Part shown: piece by piece, positions 36,341 through 44,351 of the stretch
Position numbering within the stretch: position 1 is the first letter of the stretch
Layout: the number at the start of each line of letters is the position of its first letter
Source: Methylobacterium oryzihabitans
GTDB lineage: Bacteria; Pseudomonadota; Alphaproteobacteria; Rhizobiales; Beijerinckiaceae
Reading direction: 5' to 3'
DNA: 64,000 nt
Assembly: GCF_004004555.2 (NCBI RefSeq)
Contig: NZ_SACP01000020.1
Coordinates: 41,275-105,274 of the forward strand
The notes under the pieces: generated by a model
Seen by the model: the letters and a program-made list of their open reading frames with translations, nothing else
What the model was told of the DNA's origin: nothing
Database searches by the model: none
Translations under genes and position numbers: made by a program

Positions 36341-38007
36341 TGGCCCACCTCGTCGAGATCCGCGGCCTGCGCGTGGAGGCGAAGACCGATTCCGGCCGCC
36401 GGATCGAGATCATCCGCGGCGTCGACCTCGACGTCGCCGACGGCGAGATCCTCGCCCTGATCGGCGAGAGCGGCTCGGGCAAGACCACCATCGCCCTGTC
36501 GCTGCTCGGCTACACCCGCGCCGGCTGCCGGATCGCCGGCGGCTCGGTGACGGTCGACGGCCGCGACATGGCGGCCCTGCCGGAGGCGGAGCGCGCCGCG
36601 CTTCGCGGCACGATGGTGGCTTACATCCCCCAGAGCGCGGCCGCGGCGTTCAACCCGTCCCGGACGGTCATGGAGCAGGTGATCGAGGTCGCGCGCATCC
36701 ACGACCTCATGCCGCCCGACGCGGCCCGCGCCCGTGCCGTCGAGCTGTTCCGCGCCCTGGCGCTGCCGGAGCCCGAGACGATCGGGGCGCGCTACCCGCA
36801 CCAGGTCTCGGGCGGCCAGCTCCAGCGCCTGTCGGCCGCGATGGCGCTGATCGGCGCGCCCAAGCTCGTGATCTTCGACGAGCCGACCACCGCCCTCGAC
36901 GTCACCACCCAGATCGAGGTGCTGCGCGCCTTCAAGGCGGTGATGAAGGAGAGCCGGGCCGCGGGCGTCTACGTCTCGCACGACCTCGCGGTCGTGGCGC
37001 AGATCGCCGACCGGATCGCGGTGCTGAAGGGCGGCGAGGTGCAGGAGGTCGGCGCCACCGGGCAGATCCTGGCGCGGCCGACCCATCCCTACACCCGCGC
37101 GCTCCTCGACGCGGTCGAGCCCTCGGCCGGCGCCGCGCGGCCGGCGGAGGCGGCCGGCCCCGGCCCGCTCCTTGAGGTGACCGAGGTGGTGGCGGGCTAC
37201 GGCCGGATCGGGCCGGACGGGATGCCGCTGGTGCCGGCGATCCGCCGGGTGAGCCTGACGGTCGAGCGCGGCCGCAACCTCGGCATCATCGGCGAGTCCG
37301 GCTGCGGCAAGTCGACCCTCGCGCGGGTCATCGCCGGCATCCTGCCGCCGGTCTCGGGCCGCATCGCCCTCGACGGCACGCCGCTCGCCCCCGCCGCGGC
37401 CCAGCGCCCGCGCGACGCCCTGCGCCGGCTCCAGATCGTGTTCCAGCTCGCCGACACCGCGCTCAACCCGGCGAAGGCAGTCGGCGAGATCCTCGGCCGG
37501 CCGCTGACCTTCTACCACGGCCAGCGCGGCCGGGCCCGCGAGGCCCGCATCGACCGGCTCCTCGACATGGTCCGGCTGCCGCGGGCGCTGAAGACCCGGC
37601 TGCCCGGCGAGCTGTCGGGCGGGCAGAAGCAGCGGGTGAACCTCGCCCGCGCCCTCGCGGCGGAGCCGGAGCTGGTCATCTGCGACGAGATCACCTCGGC
37701 CCTCGACAGCGTCGTGGCGGCGGCGATCATCGAGTTGCTCGGCGAATTGCAGCGCGAGCTCGGCCTGTCCTACATCTTCATCAGCCACGACCTCGCGATG
37801 GTGCAGTCGATCTGCGACCGCATCGCGGTGATGGTTGCCGGCGAGAAGATCGAGGAGCTGGCGCCCGGGGATTTCGGCGCGCCGGGCACCCATCCCTATT
37901 CGCGCCTCCTGCACGCCTCGATGCCGAAGCTCGACCCCGGCTGGCTCGACGGCCTCGGCCGCGATGCCGCCGTGGAGTGGCCGGTGCGGGCCGGGGCGGC
38001 GTCGTAG
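36340..38007 (+). CDS. Fused dipeptide-type ABC transporter ATPase (DppD-DppF in one chain)
   Basis: 555 residues containing two complete nucleotide-binding domains. Domain 1 (about 1-270): GESGSGKTT, VSGGQLQRL, LVIFDEPTTALD. Domain 2 (about 278-555): GESGCGKST, LSGGQKQRV, LVICDEITSALD. Each ends in the dipeptide-type C-terminal extension (HPYTRALLDAV and HPYSRLLHASM). One gene therefore supplies both ATPase sites. The start overlaps the upstream stop (TGATG), showing translational coupling. Confidence 0.94.
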   Translation: MAHLVEIRGLRVEAKTDSGRRIEIIRGVDLDVADGEILALIGESGSGKTTIALSLLGYTRAGCRIAGGSVTVDGRDMAALPEAERAALRGTMVAYIPQSAAAAFNPSRTVMEQVIEVARIHDLMPPDAARARAVELFRALALPEPETIGARYPHQVSGGQLQRLSAAMALIGAPKLVIFDEPTTALDVTTQIEVLRAFKAVMKESRAAGVYVSHDLAVVAQIADRIAVLKGGEVQEVGATGQILARPTHPYTRALLDAVEPSAGAARPAEAAGPGPLLEVTEVVAGYGRIGPDGMPLVPAIRRVSLTVERGRNLGIIGESGCGKSTLARVIAGILPPVSGRIALDGTPLAPAAAQRPRDALRRLQIVFQLADTALNPAKAVGEILGRPLTFYHGQRGRAREARIDRLLDMVRLPRALKTRLPGELSGGQKQRVNLARALAAEPELVICDEITSALDSVVAAAIIELLGELQRELGLSYIFISHDLAMVQSICDRIAVMVAGEKIEELAPGDFGAPGTHPYSRLLHASMPKLDPGWLDGLGRDAAVEWPVRAGAAS

Positions 38008-38072
38008 GGTCGCCTCCCCGCCGGCGGCGCGGCCCCTATAAGCCTCGGAACGACGACGCCAGGAGAGCGACG

Positions 38073-38576
38073 ATGCCGGCAGGTCATCCCGATCCGGATC
38101 CGGTGGGTCCCGGACAGGAGAGCGTGTGGGACTATCCGCGCCCGCCGCGCCTGGAACCGGTGCCCGAGCGCCTGCGCGTCGTCTTCGACGGCGTCGTCAT
38201 CGCCGACACGGTGCGGGGCTTCCGGGTCCTGGAGACCTCGCACCCGCCGACCTACTACCTGCCGCCCGGCGACATCGCGCCCGGCGCGATCGTGCCGGCC
38301 GGGGCGGGCAGCGTGTGCGAGTGGAAGGGCCGCGCGGCGTATTTCGACGTGGTCGGGCCGCGGCGGCGGGCGTCGCGGGTGGCCTGGGCCTATCCAAACC
38401 CGACCCGGGCCTTCGCCGGCCTCGCCGGCCATGTCGCGTTCTATGCCGGGCCGATGGATGCCTGCCTCGTCGGCGAGGAGCGCGCGACCCCGCAGCCGGG
38501 CGGGTTCTACGGCGGCTGGATCACCCGCCGCGTCGTCGGCCCGTTCAAGGGCGAGCCCGGCACGATGGGGTGGTAG
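38073..38576 (+). CDS. DUF427 domain-containing protein
   Basis: 167 residues from ATG 38073 with AGGAGA upstream. PERLRVVFDGVVIADTVRGF, THPPTYYLPPGDI-type residues (SHPPTYYLPPGD), GSVCEWKGRAAYFDVV and AWAYPNP match the DUF427 family, a small beta-rich cytoplasmic protein often with a Trp-rich core. Function is unknown. It follows the importer operon by 65 bp and is the last gene before a truncated copy of the interspersed element. Confidence 0.88.
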   Translation: MPAGHPDPDPVGPGQESVWDYPRPPRLEPVPERLRVVFDGVVIADTVRGFRVLETSHPPTYYLPPGDIAPGAIVPAGAGSVCEWKGRAAYFDVVGPRRRASRVAWAYPNPTRAFAGLAGHVAFYAGPMDACLVGEERATPQPGGFYGGWITRRVVGPFKGEPGTMGW

Positions 38577-38583
38577 GGGGCTC

Positions 38584-38656
38584 CTGAGCGAGGTCGATTT
38601 CCATATCGCGAAGCGATTGCGCAGCAATCGCCGAGCGATCAGTCGGAAACCTTGTG
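38584..38656 (+). repeat. Interspersed element, copy C (3' module only, diverged)
   Basis: Matches the 3' half of copies A and B: CTGAGCGAGGTCGATTTCC, then ATCGCGAAGCGAT, ending CGGAAACCTTG. The 5' hairpin module is absent. It begins right behind the DUF427 stop codon. GATTGCGCAGCAATC forms an inner hairpin near 38614. Confidence 0.7.
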
Positions 38657-38760
38657 AGATCCCACGACCGCCCGGTGCGGGTTGGCGAACCGGGGACCCG
38701 CGCGGAGGTGGGACGGCGTGGCCGCGGACCGCCTTCGTCCGGGTCCGCAGACGGTGCCGC

Positions 38761-38880
38761 TCAGGCCCGCCGGAGCGCCGAGAGCGCCCGGAACGGCGCG
38801 GCGAGCAGGCTGAGCACCGCGCCTCCCACCAGAACCAGGATCACCGAGAGGGCAATGGCGAGGAGGCTGACGACGCGCAT
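38761..38880 (-). CDS. Very small predicted single-span membrane protein
   Basis: 39 residues read from the minus strand, starting MRVVSLLAIALSVILVLVGG and ending in ALRRA. Nearly the whole N-terminal two thirds is one hydrophobic helix, with Arg at the C-terminus. There is no clear ribosome-binding site upstream. The composition and clean frame favour a real protein; I do not recognise a family. Confidence 0.45.
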   Translation of the reverse strand: MRVVSLLAIALSVILVLVGGAVLSLLAAPFRALSALRRA

Positions 38881-38980
38881 CGGGAACGCTTTCGCACTGG
38901 AGAGCAGGATGCGCGGCACTCAACGCCCCGAAGGTGGCGGGAGTGAGGGCGACGAAGCCCGGGGCTGCGGCGGAACGCCC

Positions 38981-39157
38981 TCATCGCAGGGCCGCGAGGG
39001 CGGCATGGATGAGGGTCGCGCCGCCCACCGGCGCCATCAGCAGGAGTACCACGTTGATGGCGATGATCCACAGGAACACCAGTTCCTGGCGCCTGGTCAG
39101 CCGCGGCCGGCGCTCCGGCGGCTCCCAGGACGGCTTCCATCCACCCTCGGCGTACAT
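38981..39157 (-). CDS. Small membrane protein, 58 residues
   Basis: Starts at ATG 39157 with GGAGG 5 bp upstream. It begins MYAEGGWKPSWEPPERRPRL, a Pro/Trp/Arg-rich cytoplasmic stretch, followed by one hydrophobic helix (LVFLWIIAINVVLLLMAPVG) and a short Ala-rich tail. It is too short for most gene finders. No function is known to me; it lies upstream of the other small membrane protein in the same direction, about 100 bp apart. Confidence 0.62.
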   Translation of the reverse strand: MYAEGGWKPSWEPPERRPRLTRRQELVFLWIIAINVVLLLMAPVGGATLIHAALAALR

Positions 39158-39262
39158 CGGCGCCTCCGTCCGGTTCGCGCATCCATCGCTGTCATCGGTC
39201 GTCGGCCGCGAGGGTTCGCGGGCGGATGCGTGTTTCCCCGCGGCGCGGCGTCGTGACGCCGG

Positions 39263-39514
39263 TCAGGAGCCGGACGGCAGGATCGCGGCGTAGCCCGCCT
39301 CGCCGTCCTCGCCGGCATGGGCGAGGAACAGCGCCGCGAGGGTGCCGGGCTGGGCCTGCCGCCCCTCCCATTCCGCTTCGGACACCATCACCACCGCCTC
39401 CCGCGGCGTGCGGGTGATCCGCTGCGGCTCGCCGGCGAGGGCGCGCTCGACCAGGGCGGACAACTCCGCCCGCGCCTTGTGCAGCGGGTGGGACGGCAGC
39501 GCGGCCGGTTTCAT
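39263..39514 (-). CDS. Phd/YefM-type antitoxin-like protein without visible toxin
   Basis: 83 residues. LHKARAELSALVERALAGEP followed by QRITRTPREAVVMVSEAEWE is the Phd/YefM N-terminal fold, which binds DNA and neutralises PIN or RelE-type toxins. No toxin gene follows it: the downstream 100 bp are non-coding before the small membrane-protein gene. It is either a solitary regulator or the remnant of a toxin-antitoxin pair. Confidence 0.8.
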   Translation of the reverse strand: MKPAALPSHPLHKARAELSALVERALAGEPQRITRTPREAVVMVSEAEWEGRQAQPGTLAALFLAHAGEDGEAGYAAILPSGS

Positions 39515-39677
39515 CGGGAACCTCGGGCGTCGGATCCACCACCCTAGCCGAGCCGCCGCGCCGCTTCCACGCGGCATCGCGGCGCCGGGTCGTCGCGGCG
39601 CCGGTCCGTCGCGGACGACGACCGGACGCGCTATGGCCGGCGCGCTGCCGCGGCGGCAGAGGCCGGAGGACGGCGCC

Positions 39678-40355
39678 ATGGTTCCCGATCTCGTGATCTT
39701 CGACTGCGACGGCGTGCTCATCGACAGCGAGGTCCTGGCCGCGCAGGTCCATGCCGAGGCGCTCGCCCGGCTCGGCTGCCGCATCGGGGCCGCCGAGCTG
39801 ATCCGCCGCTTCACCGGCGTGCCCGACCGCGAGATGGTTCCGGTGATCGAGCGGGAATGGGGCCGGAGCCTGCCGCCGGACTACGACGAGGGCGTCAAGG
39901 CGACGATCGCCGCGCGCTTCGCGACCGACCTGCAGCCGATTCCCCACGTCCGCGCGGCGCTCGACCGGATCGACCGGCCGGTCTGCGTCGCGTCGAGCAG
40001 CAGCCCGGAGAAGCTGCGGCTCGGGCTCGGCCTGACCGGGCTCCACGAGCTGTTCGCGCCCCACGTCTTCAGCGCGTCCCAGGTGCGGCGCGGCAAGCCC
40101 GCCCCGGACCTGTTCCTGTTCGCCGCCGAGCGCATGGGCGGGGTCGCGCCGGCGCGCTGCCTCGTGGTCGAGGACAGCGTCGCGGGCGTCACCGCGGCCC
40201 GGGCCGCCGGCATGCCGGTGGTCGGCTTCACCGGCGCCGGCCATTGCGGCCCCGACCACGCCGACACGCTGCGCGCGGCCGGCGCCGACCGCGTCATCGA
40301 CGACCTGCGCCGCCTGCCGGCCCTGATCGACCCGGCCGCCGGTCTCACGGGGTGA
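39678..40355 (+). CDS. HAD-IA phosphatase (phosphoglycolate phosphatase/beta-phosphoglucomutase-like)
   Basis: 225 residues, ATG 39678 with GGAGG 8 bp upstream. Motif I is VIFDCDGVLIDSE, motif II VASSSSPEKL, motif III GKPAPDLFLFAAERMG and motif IV VVEDSVAGVTAARAAGM. All catalytic residues of a HAD-IA sugar-phosphate phosphatase are present, and the cap domain (LGCRIGAAELIRRFTGV) is like that of YieH/GPH proteins. The 3' end overlaps the convergent quinone oxidoreductase gene by 11 bp. Confidence 0.9.
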   Translation: MVPDLVIFDCDGVLIDSEVLAAQVHAEALARLGCRIGAAELIRRFTGVPDREMVPVIEREWGRSLPPDYDEGVKATIAARFATDLQPIPHVRAALDRIDRPVCVASSSSPEKLRLGLGLTGLHELFAPHVFSASQVRRGKPAPDLFLFAAERMGGVAPARCLVVEDSVAGVTAARAAGMPVVGFTGAGHCGPDHADTLRAAGADRVIDDLRRLPALIDPAAGLTG

Positions 40356-41325
40356 CGACGATCGCCCCCACCACCTCGCGCGCCTCGGCCGCCGCGTGCG
40401 CCGCCACGATGTCGTCGAGGGCGAAGCGCCGGCCGACATCAACCCGGACGTGGCCGCGCGCGATGGCGTCGAACAGGTCGGCGGCGTTGGCGCGCAGGAG
40501 CGCCGGATCGGCGTTGTGCGGGAACACCGAGGGGCGGGTCAGGAACAGGCAGCCTTTCTTGTTGAGCACTTCCGGGTCGACCGCCGGCGCCGGCCCCGAG
40601 GCCGCGCCGTAGGACACCACCAGCCCGAACGGCGCCGCGCAATCGAGCGAGGCGAGCAGCGTGTCCTTGCCGACCGCGTCGTAGACCACCCGCGCCTTGC
40701 GCCCGCCGGTCGCCTCCAGGAACGCCTTCGGCCAGTCGGAATCGGTGATGTCCACCACCGCCGTGCAGCCGGCGGCGAGCGCCGCCTCGCGCTTGTGCGG
40801 CGAGCCGGTGGTGCCGACGACGGTCGCGCCGAGCGCGGTCGCCCAGCGCGCCAGGATCTGGCCGACGCCGCCGGCCGCCGAGTGGACCAGCAGCAGGTCG
40901 CCGGCCTGGACCGCATGGGTGCGGCGCAGCAGGTACTGTGCGGTCAGGCCCTTGAACAGCAGGCTCGCGGCCGCCTCGTCGGAGACGGAGTCGGGCAGCG
41001 GCACGAGCTTGTCGGCCGGCACGATGCGCCGGTCGGCATAGGCGCCGACGCCCGCGTTCATCGTCGCGACCCGGTCGCCCTGCGCGAAGCCGGACACGCC
41101 CGGGCCCACCGCCTCGACCACGCCCGCCGCCTCGAAGCCGAGCCCGGTCGGCAGCGGCAGAGGGTAGATGCCCTTGCGCTGGTAGACGTCGATGAAGTTG
41201 AAGCCGATCGCGGTGTGGCGGATCCGGACCTCCCCGGTCCCAGGCTCCGGCAGGTCCCCGGTCTCGACGATCATCACCCCCGGGGCGCCGAACTCCCGGA
41301 TCACGACGCGGCGTTGGGTCGGCAT
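40345..41325 (-). CDS. NADPH:quinone oxidoreductase (QOR/zeta-crystallin type)
   Basis: 326 residues. GFNFIDVYQRKGIYPLPLPT, LLFKGLTAQYLLRRTH and HSAAGGVGQILARWA are the signatures of NADPH:quinone reductase. There are no zinc ligands. It is divergent from the LysR-type regulator across 111 bp, a normal arrangement for a regulated quinone reductase. It is paralogous to the protein at 8539-9513, but this copy is closer to the Escherichia coli QorA type. Confidence 0.92.
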   Translation of the reverse strand: MPTQRRVVIREFGAPGVMIVETGDLPEPGTGEVRIRHTAIGFNFIDVYQRKGIYPLPLPTGLGFEAAGVVEAVGPGVSGFAQGDRVATMNAGVGAYADRRIVPADKLVPLPDSVSDEAAASLLFKGLTAQYLLRRTHAVQAGDLLLVHSAAGGVGQILARWATALGATVVGTTGSPHKREAALAAGCTAVVDITDSDWPKAFLEATGGRKARVVYDAVGKDTLLASLDCAAPFGLVVSYGAASGPAPAVDPEVLNKKGCLFLTRPSVFPHNADPALLRANAADLFDAIARGHVRVDVGRRFALDDIVAAHAAAEAREVVGAIVVTP

Positions 41326-41415
41326 CGGTGTCCTGTCCTCCGTGCGGCGGGCGCCGCCATCGCCGATATGGCGCCCCGCGGCGCCGTGATAAATCGGCAT
41401 CCGCGCACATCACTC

Positions 41416-41430
41416 GAAACCGGTGGTTTC
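41416..41430. promoter_or_regulatory. Inverted repeat upstream of the LysR gene
   Basis: GAAACC (41416-41421) and GGTTTC (41425-41430) are perfect inverted halves with a 3-bp spacer, ending 6 bp before the lysR ATG in the divergent qor-lysR gap. A LysR-type protein could bind here to repress itself and control qor. Confidence 0.42.
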
Positions 41431-41436
41431 CAATCG

Positions 41437-42321
41437 ATGGACCGTCTCGCCAGCATGACGATCTTCGCCCGGGCGGTGGAGGCCGGCTCGTTCTCGGCGG
41501 CGGCCGACGCCCTCGCCCTGTCGCCGCAGGCGGTCGGCAAGCATGTGCGGCTGCTCGAGGAGCATCTCGGCGTCAGGCTCCTGCGCCGCACCACCCGCCG
41601 GCAGAGCCTCACCGAGACCGGGCGCCGCTTCTACGAGCGCGTGCGCACCATCCTGGCCGAGGTCGAGGCGGCCGAGGCCCTCGCGGCGGAGAGCCGGGCC
41701 GAGCCGCGGGGCGAGTTGCGGGTCAACGCCCCGGTGACGTTCGGGGCCTACGAGCTGGCGCCGGCCCTGCCGGACTACCTCGCGGCCTGCCCGGAGGTGT
41801 CGGTCGATCTCACCCTGTCGGACCGCATCGTCGACCTCGTCGACGAGGGCTACGACGCGCTGATCCGCGTCGGCCCGCTCGCCGACAGCGGCCTCGTCGC
41901 CCGGCCACTGCGGCCGCACGTCCTCGTCCTGTGCGCCGCCCCGGCCTATCTCGACCGGCGCGGCGTGCCGGCGCGGCCCGCCGACCTGCGCGGGCACGAA
42001 TGCCTCGGCTTCGCCCACGGCACCACCCGCGGTCCCTGGACCTTCCCGGGCCCAGACGGGCCCGAGACCGTCGCGGTCACCGGGCGCTTCCGGGTCAATA
42101 ACGGGCAGGCGCTCCTGAGCGCGGCGCTCGCCGGCCTCGGCATCCTGCTGCAGCCCGAGCCGCTGGTGCGCGACGCGCTCGCCGCCGGACGGCTGGTGCG
42201 CCTGCTGCCGGACCACGCGCCGCCGCCGCGCCCGATGCACGTCCTCCACGCCCCCGAGCGGCGGATCACCCCGAAGCTGCGCTCGTTCCTCGACTTCCTG
42301 GCGGCGCGGTTCGGCGGTTGA
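41437..42321 (+). CDS. LysR-family transcriptional regulator
   Basis: 294 residues. Winged HTH at 1-60 (MTIFARAVEAGSFSAAADAL, QAVGKHVRLLEEHLGVRLLR), then the substrate-binding domain (GELRVNAPVTFGAYELAPAL; LGILLQPEPLVRDALAAGRL). It belongs to the CrgA/DsdC-type subgroup with a short effector domain. It is divergently placed next to the quinone oxidoreductase gene, which is its likely target. Confidence 0.92.
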   Translation: MDRLASMTIFARAVEAGSFSAAADALALSPQAVGKHVRLLEEHLGVRLLRRTTRRQSLTETGRRFYERVRTILAEVEAAEALAAESRAEPRGELRVNAPVTFGAYELAPALPDYLAACPEVSVDLTLSDRIVDLVDEGYDALIRVGPLADSGLVARPLRPHVLVLCAAPAYLDRRGVPARPADLRGHECLGFAHGTTRGPWTFPGPDGPETVAVTGRFRVNNGQALLSAALAGLGILLQPEPLVRDALAAGRLVRLLPDHAPPPRPMHVLHAPERRITPKLRSFLDFLAARFGG

Positions 42322-42393
42322 CCGCGGGCCTTGCCCCGGCGCGCCGGAGGGCGCATCCCGGCACCGCGAGGTCCTCGCCCTGAGAATCCTGTC

Positions 42394-43029
42394 ATGAGCT
42401 TCCTGCCCGACGCCCCGGCGCTCGCCGCCTACCTTCTCGCCTGCCTCGTGCTGTGGATCACGCCCGGGCCGGACATGAGCCTGACGCTCGCCCGCACCAT
42501 CGGCGGCGGCCGCCGGGCCGGCATCGCCACCGTGCTCGGCACCAGCGTCGGCACCCTGTGCCACACCCTCGCGGCGGCCTTCGGCATCTCGGCGCTCATC
42601 GCCGCCTCGGCGGCCGCCTTCACGGTGCTGAAGGTGGTCGGCGCGCTCTATCTCGGCTGGCTCGCCATCGACGCGATCCGCCGCGGCTCCGCCCTCACCG
42701 TGCGCGCCGAGCGGGTGCAGGGCAGCCTGCGCCGCACCTTCTGGGTCGCGGCCGGCGTCAACCTCACCAACCCGAAGGTGGTGCTGTTCTTCATCACCTT
42801 CCTGCCGCAATTCGTGCGCGCCGACGCCGCCGACCCCGCCGGCCAGCTCCTGTTCCTCGGCCTCACCTTCGTGGTGCTGAACCTGCCGCTTGGCCTGCTG
42901 CTGGTCTTCGGCGCCGAGCGGATCACCGGCGCGCTCACCGCCCGGCCGCGGATCATGCGGGCGATCGATTGGACCTTCGCCGGCCTGTTCGGCGCCTTCG
43001 CGGCCCGGATCCTGATGACGAGCCGGTGA
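42394..43029 (+). CDS. LysE/RhtB-family amino acid exporter
   Basis: 211 residues with about six membrane segments. LWITPGPDMSLTLARTIGGG near residues 21-40 is the RhtB signature, and FWVAAGVNLTNPKVVLFFIT is a second conserved segment. It exports amino acids or homoserine lactone-like compounds across the inner membrane. It follows the LysR gene by about 70 bp in the same direction and may be under its control. Confidence 0.92.
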   Translation: MSFLPDAPALAAYLLACLVLWITPGPDMSLTLARTIGGGRRAGIATVLGTSVGTLCHTLAAAFGISALIAASAAAFTVLKVVGALYLGWLAIDAIRRGSALTVRAERVQGSLRRTFWVAAGVNLTNPKVVLFFITFLPQFVRADAADPAGQLLFLGLTFVVLNLPLGLLLVFGAERITGALTARPRIMRAIDWTFAGLFGAFAARILMTSR

Positions 43030-43051
43030 GGCGCGGCCGGTCGCGAGACGG

Positions 43052-43348
43052 TCAGGCCGTCTCCAGAGCGCGCTGCACCGCCTCCGGGTCGCGGCTGATG
43101 ACCGTGAGATACGCCCGGGTCGAGGCATCCGGCTTGACCCGGCCCTGTTCGAGGTCACGCAGCGTTCCGAGCGGAAAGCCGAAGCGACGGGCAAATCCTT
43201 CCTGTGTGAGGTTCAGCGCCTTGCGGATCGACCGGATGTCGATCTCGGCGGCCGCGTGGATGCGGTAGCTGCCCGGCTCCGCCTCGCCCTTCGCGATGGC
43301 GACGGCTTCCTTGGCGGATCGGACGAGACGGCTTCCGAACGACGTCAT
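43052..43348 (-). CDS. HTH (Xre-type) antitoxin of a RelE/HigB-like pair
   Basis: 98 residues from ATG 43348, chosen because GAGAGG lies 6 bp upstream. The C-terminal helix-turn-helix has IRKALNLTQEGFARRFGFPL and TLRDLEQGRVKPDASTRAYL, the NadS/HigA-like form. It lies 23 bp behind the RelE-like toxin gene, so the toxin-first order is that of hig-type operons. It should bind the palindrome at 43759-43775 and repress the pair. Confidence 0.88.
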   Translation of the reverse strand: MTSFGSRLVRSAKEAVAIAKGEAEPGSYRIHAAAEIDIRSIRKALNLTQEGFARRFGFPLGTLRDLEQGRVKPDASTRAYLTVISRDPEAVQRALETA

Positions 43349-43371
43349 GGTGTGCCTCTCCAAGCTCGGTA

Positions 43372-43749
43372 TCAGGATGATGTCGGAGGTCGGGTATGGT
43401 CCCTCGCGCCTGCACCTTTCCTGTAGGCATCGGCGATCTGGCCCAATGTCGCTCGCAGGATGTTGCGCTCGGCTTGAGTGAGGTCTGCGCGCTGGCCTTT
43501 CGAGATCAGGGCGAGCAGGAACACCGGCACGTCCTCGGCCGCGTAGTATGTGATGACGCGATATCCACCCGACTTTCCCTGTTTTCTTCTGGGAAAGCGC
43601 ACCTTGCGGGCACCGCCGGTCCCAGGGATCAGGTCACCGGCCAGTGGGTCCGCCGCGATCACCGCCGTCATGAACGCCACCTCGTCGTCCTCGACGCCGG
43701 CTGCCTTCGCATCCGCGAGAAACGTCGGGGTCTGGACCACCGTCTGCAT
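43372..43749 (-). CDS. RelE/HigB-like type II toxin
   Basis: 125 residues. PGTGGARKVRFPRRKQGKSG, GYRVITYYAAEDVPVFLLAL and ISKGQRADLTQAERNILRAT match the RelE-family toxins paired with Xre antitoxins. These act as ribosome-dependent or free mRNA interferases in the cytoplasm, although catalytic residues vary between members. It is the first gene of the pair, with a perfect inverted repeat 10 bp upstream of the start. Confidence 0.88.
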   Translation of the reverse strand: MQTVVQTPTFLADAKAAGVEDDEVAFMTAVIAADPLAGDLIPGTGGARKVRFPRRKQGKSGGYRVITYYAAEDVPVFLLALISKGQRADLTQAERNILRATLGQIADAYRKGAGARDHTRPPTSS

Positions 43750-43758
43750 TGCCGCAGA

Positions 43759-43775
43759 GTACGGACTTTCCGTAC
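43759..43775. promoter_or_regulatory. Operator palindrome of the toxin-antitoxin pair
   Basis: GTACGGA (43759-43765) and TCCGTAC (43769-43775) are perfect 7-bp inverted halves around CTT, immediately upstream of the toxin start. Xre antitoxins typically bind such sites to autoregulate. Confidence 0.7.
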
Positions 43776-43814
43776 CTAAGTCGATCCCTCAGGCATGCGG
43801 CAAACCGTTTTCAC

Positions 43815-44330
43815 TCACCGCCGCGCCGGCACCCACATCCGCGCCTCGCCCCGTCCCGCGAAGCGCCCGGCGAGCAGCCAGTAGACCAGCCCCGACACCG
43901 CGCCGGCGGCGAACAGCAGCCCCGCCACCCGGGTCTCGCCGGCGCTGAGCGGGCCGGCGGCGCCGTCGCCGCGCGAGGCGCGCATCAGCCAGGGCAGGCA
44001 GGCGGTGAGCAGGCCGGTGGCGCCGGCGTACCAGACGAGGGAGCGCCAGCGCAGCACCTCGCCCACCACCGCGTTGAGGGCCGGCGGCACCGCCAGCAGC
44101 AGCAGCACCGCCCGGCCGGCGCCGAGCAGCGCGTCGAGCATGCCGGGATCCGGCGGGTAGCCGGCGGCGAGCTCCGACAGCACCGAATCGATGGCGTAGA
44201 GCCCGAGCCGACCGAGCAGCTCGCGCAGGCCCGCATCCATCAGCGTGCCGAGGCCGAGCATCGCCGTCCCGGCCGGAATCGCGAGCAGCAGGGCGAAGCC
44301 CATCACCAGGAGACGGCCGAACAGGCGCAT
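43815..44330 (-). CDS. Hypothetical polytopic membrane protein
   Basis: 171 residues with about four hydrophobic segments (LLVMGFALLLAIPAGTAMLG; GAGRAVLLLLAVPPALNAVV; WYAGATGLLTACLPWLM; VAGLLFAAGAVSGLVYWLLA). No family was recognised, though relatives seem common in this group of bacteria. The region 44331-44405 upstream carries the rlmN terminator hairpins, so it probably has its own promoter. Confidence 0.75.
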   Translation of the reverse strand: MRLFGRLLVMGFALLLAIPAGTAMLGLGTLMDAGLRELLGRLGLYAIDSVLSELAAGYPPDPGMLDALLGAGRAVLLLLAVPPALNAVVGEVLRWRSLVWYAGATGLLTACLPWLMRASRGDGAAGPLSAGETRVAGLLFAAGAVSGLVYWLLAGRFAGRGEARMWVPARR

Positions 44331-44351
44331 CGTGACAAAACCGATCCGTCC

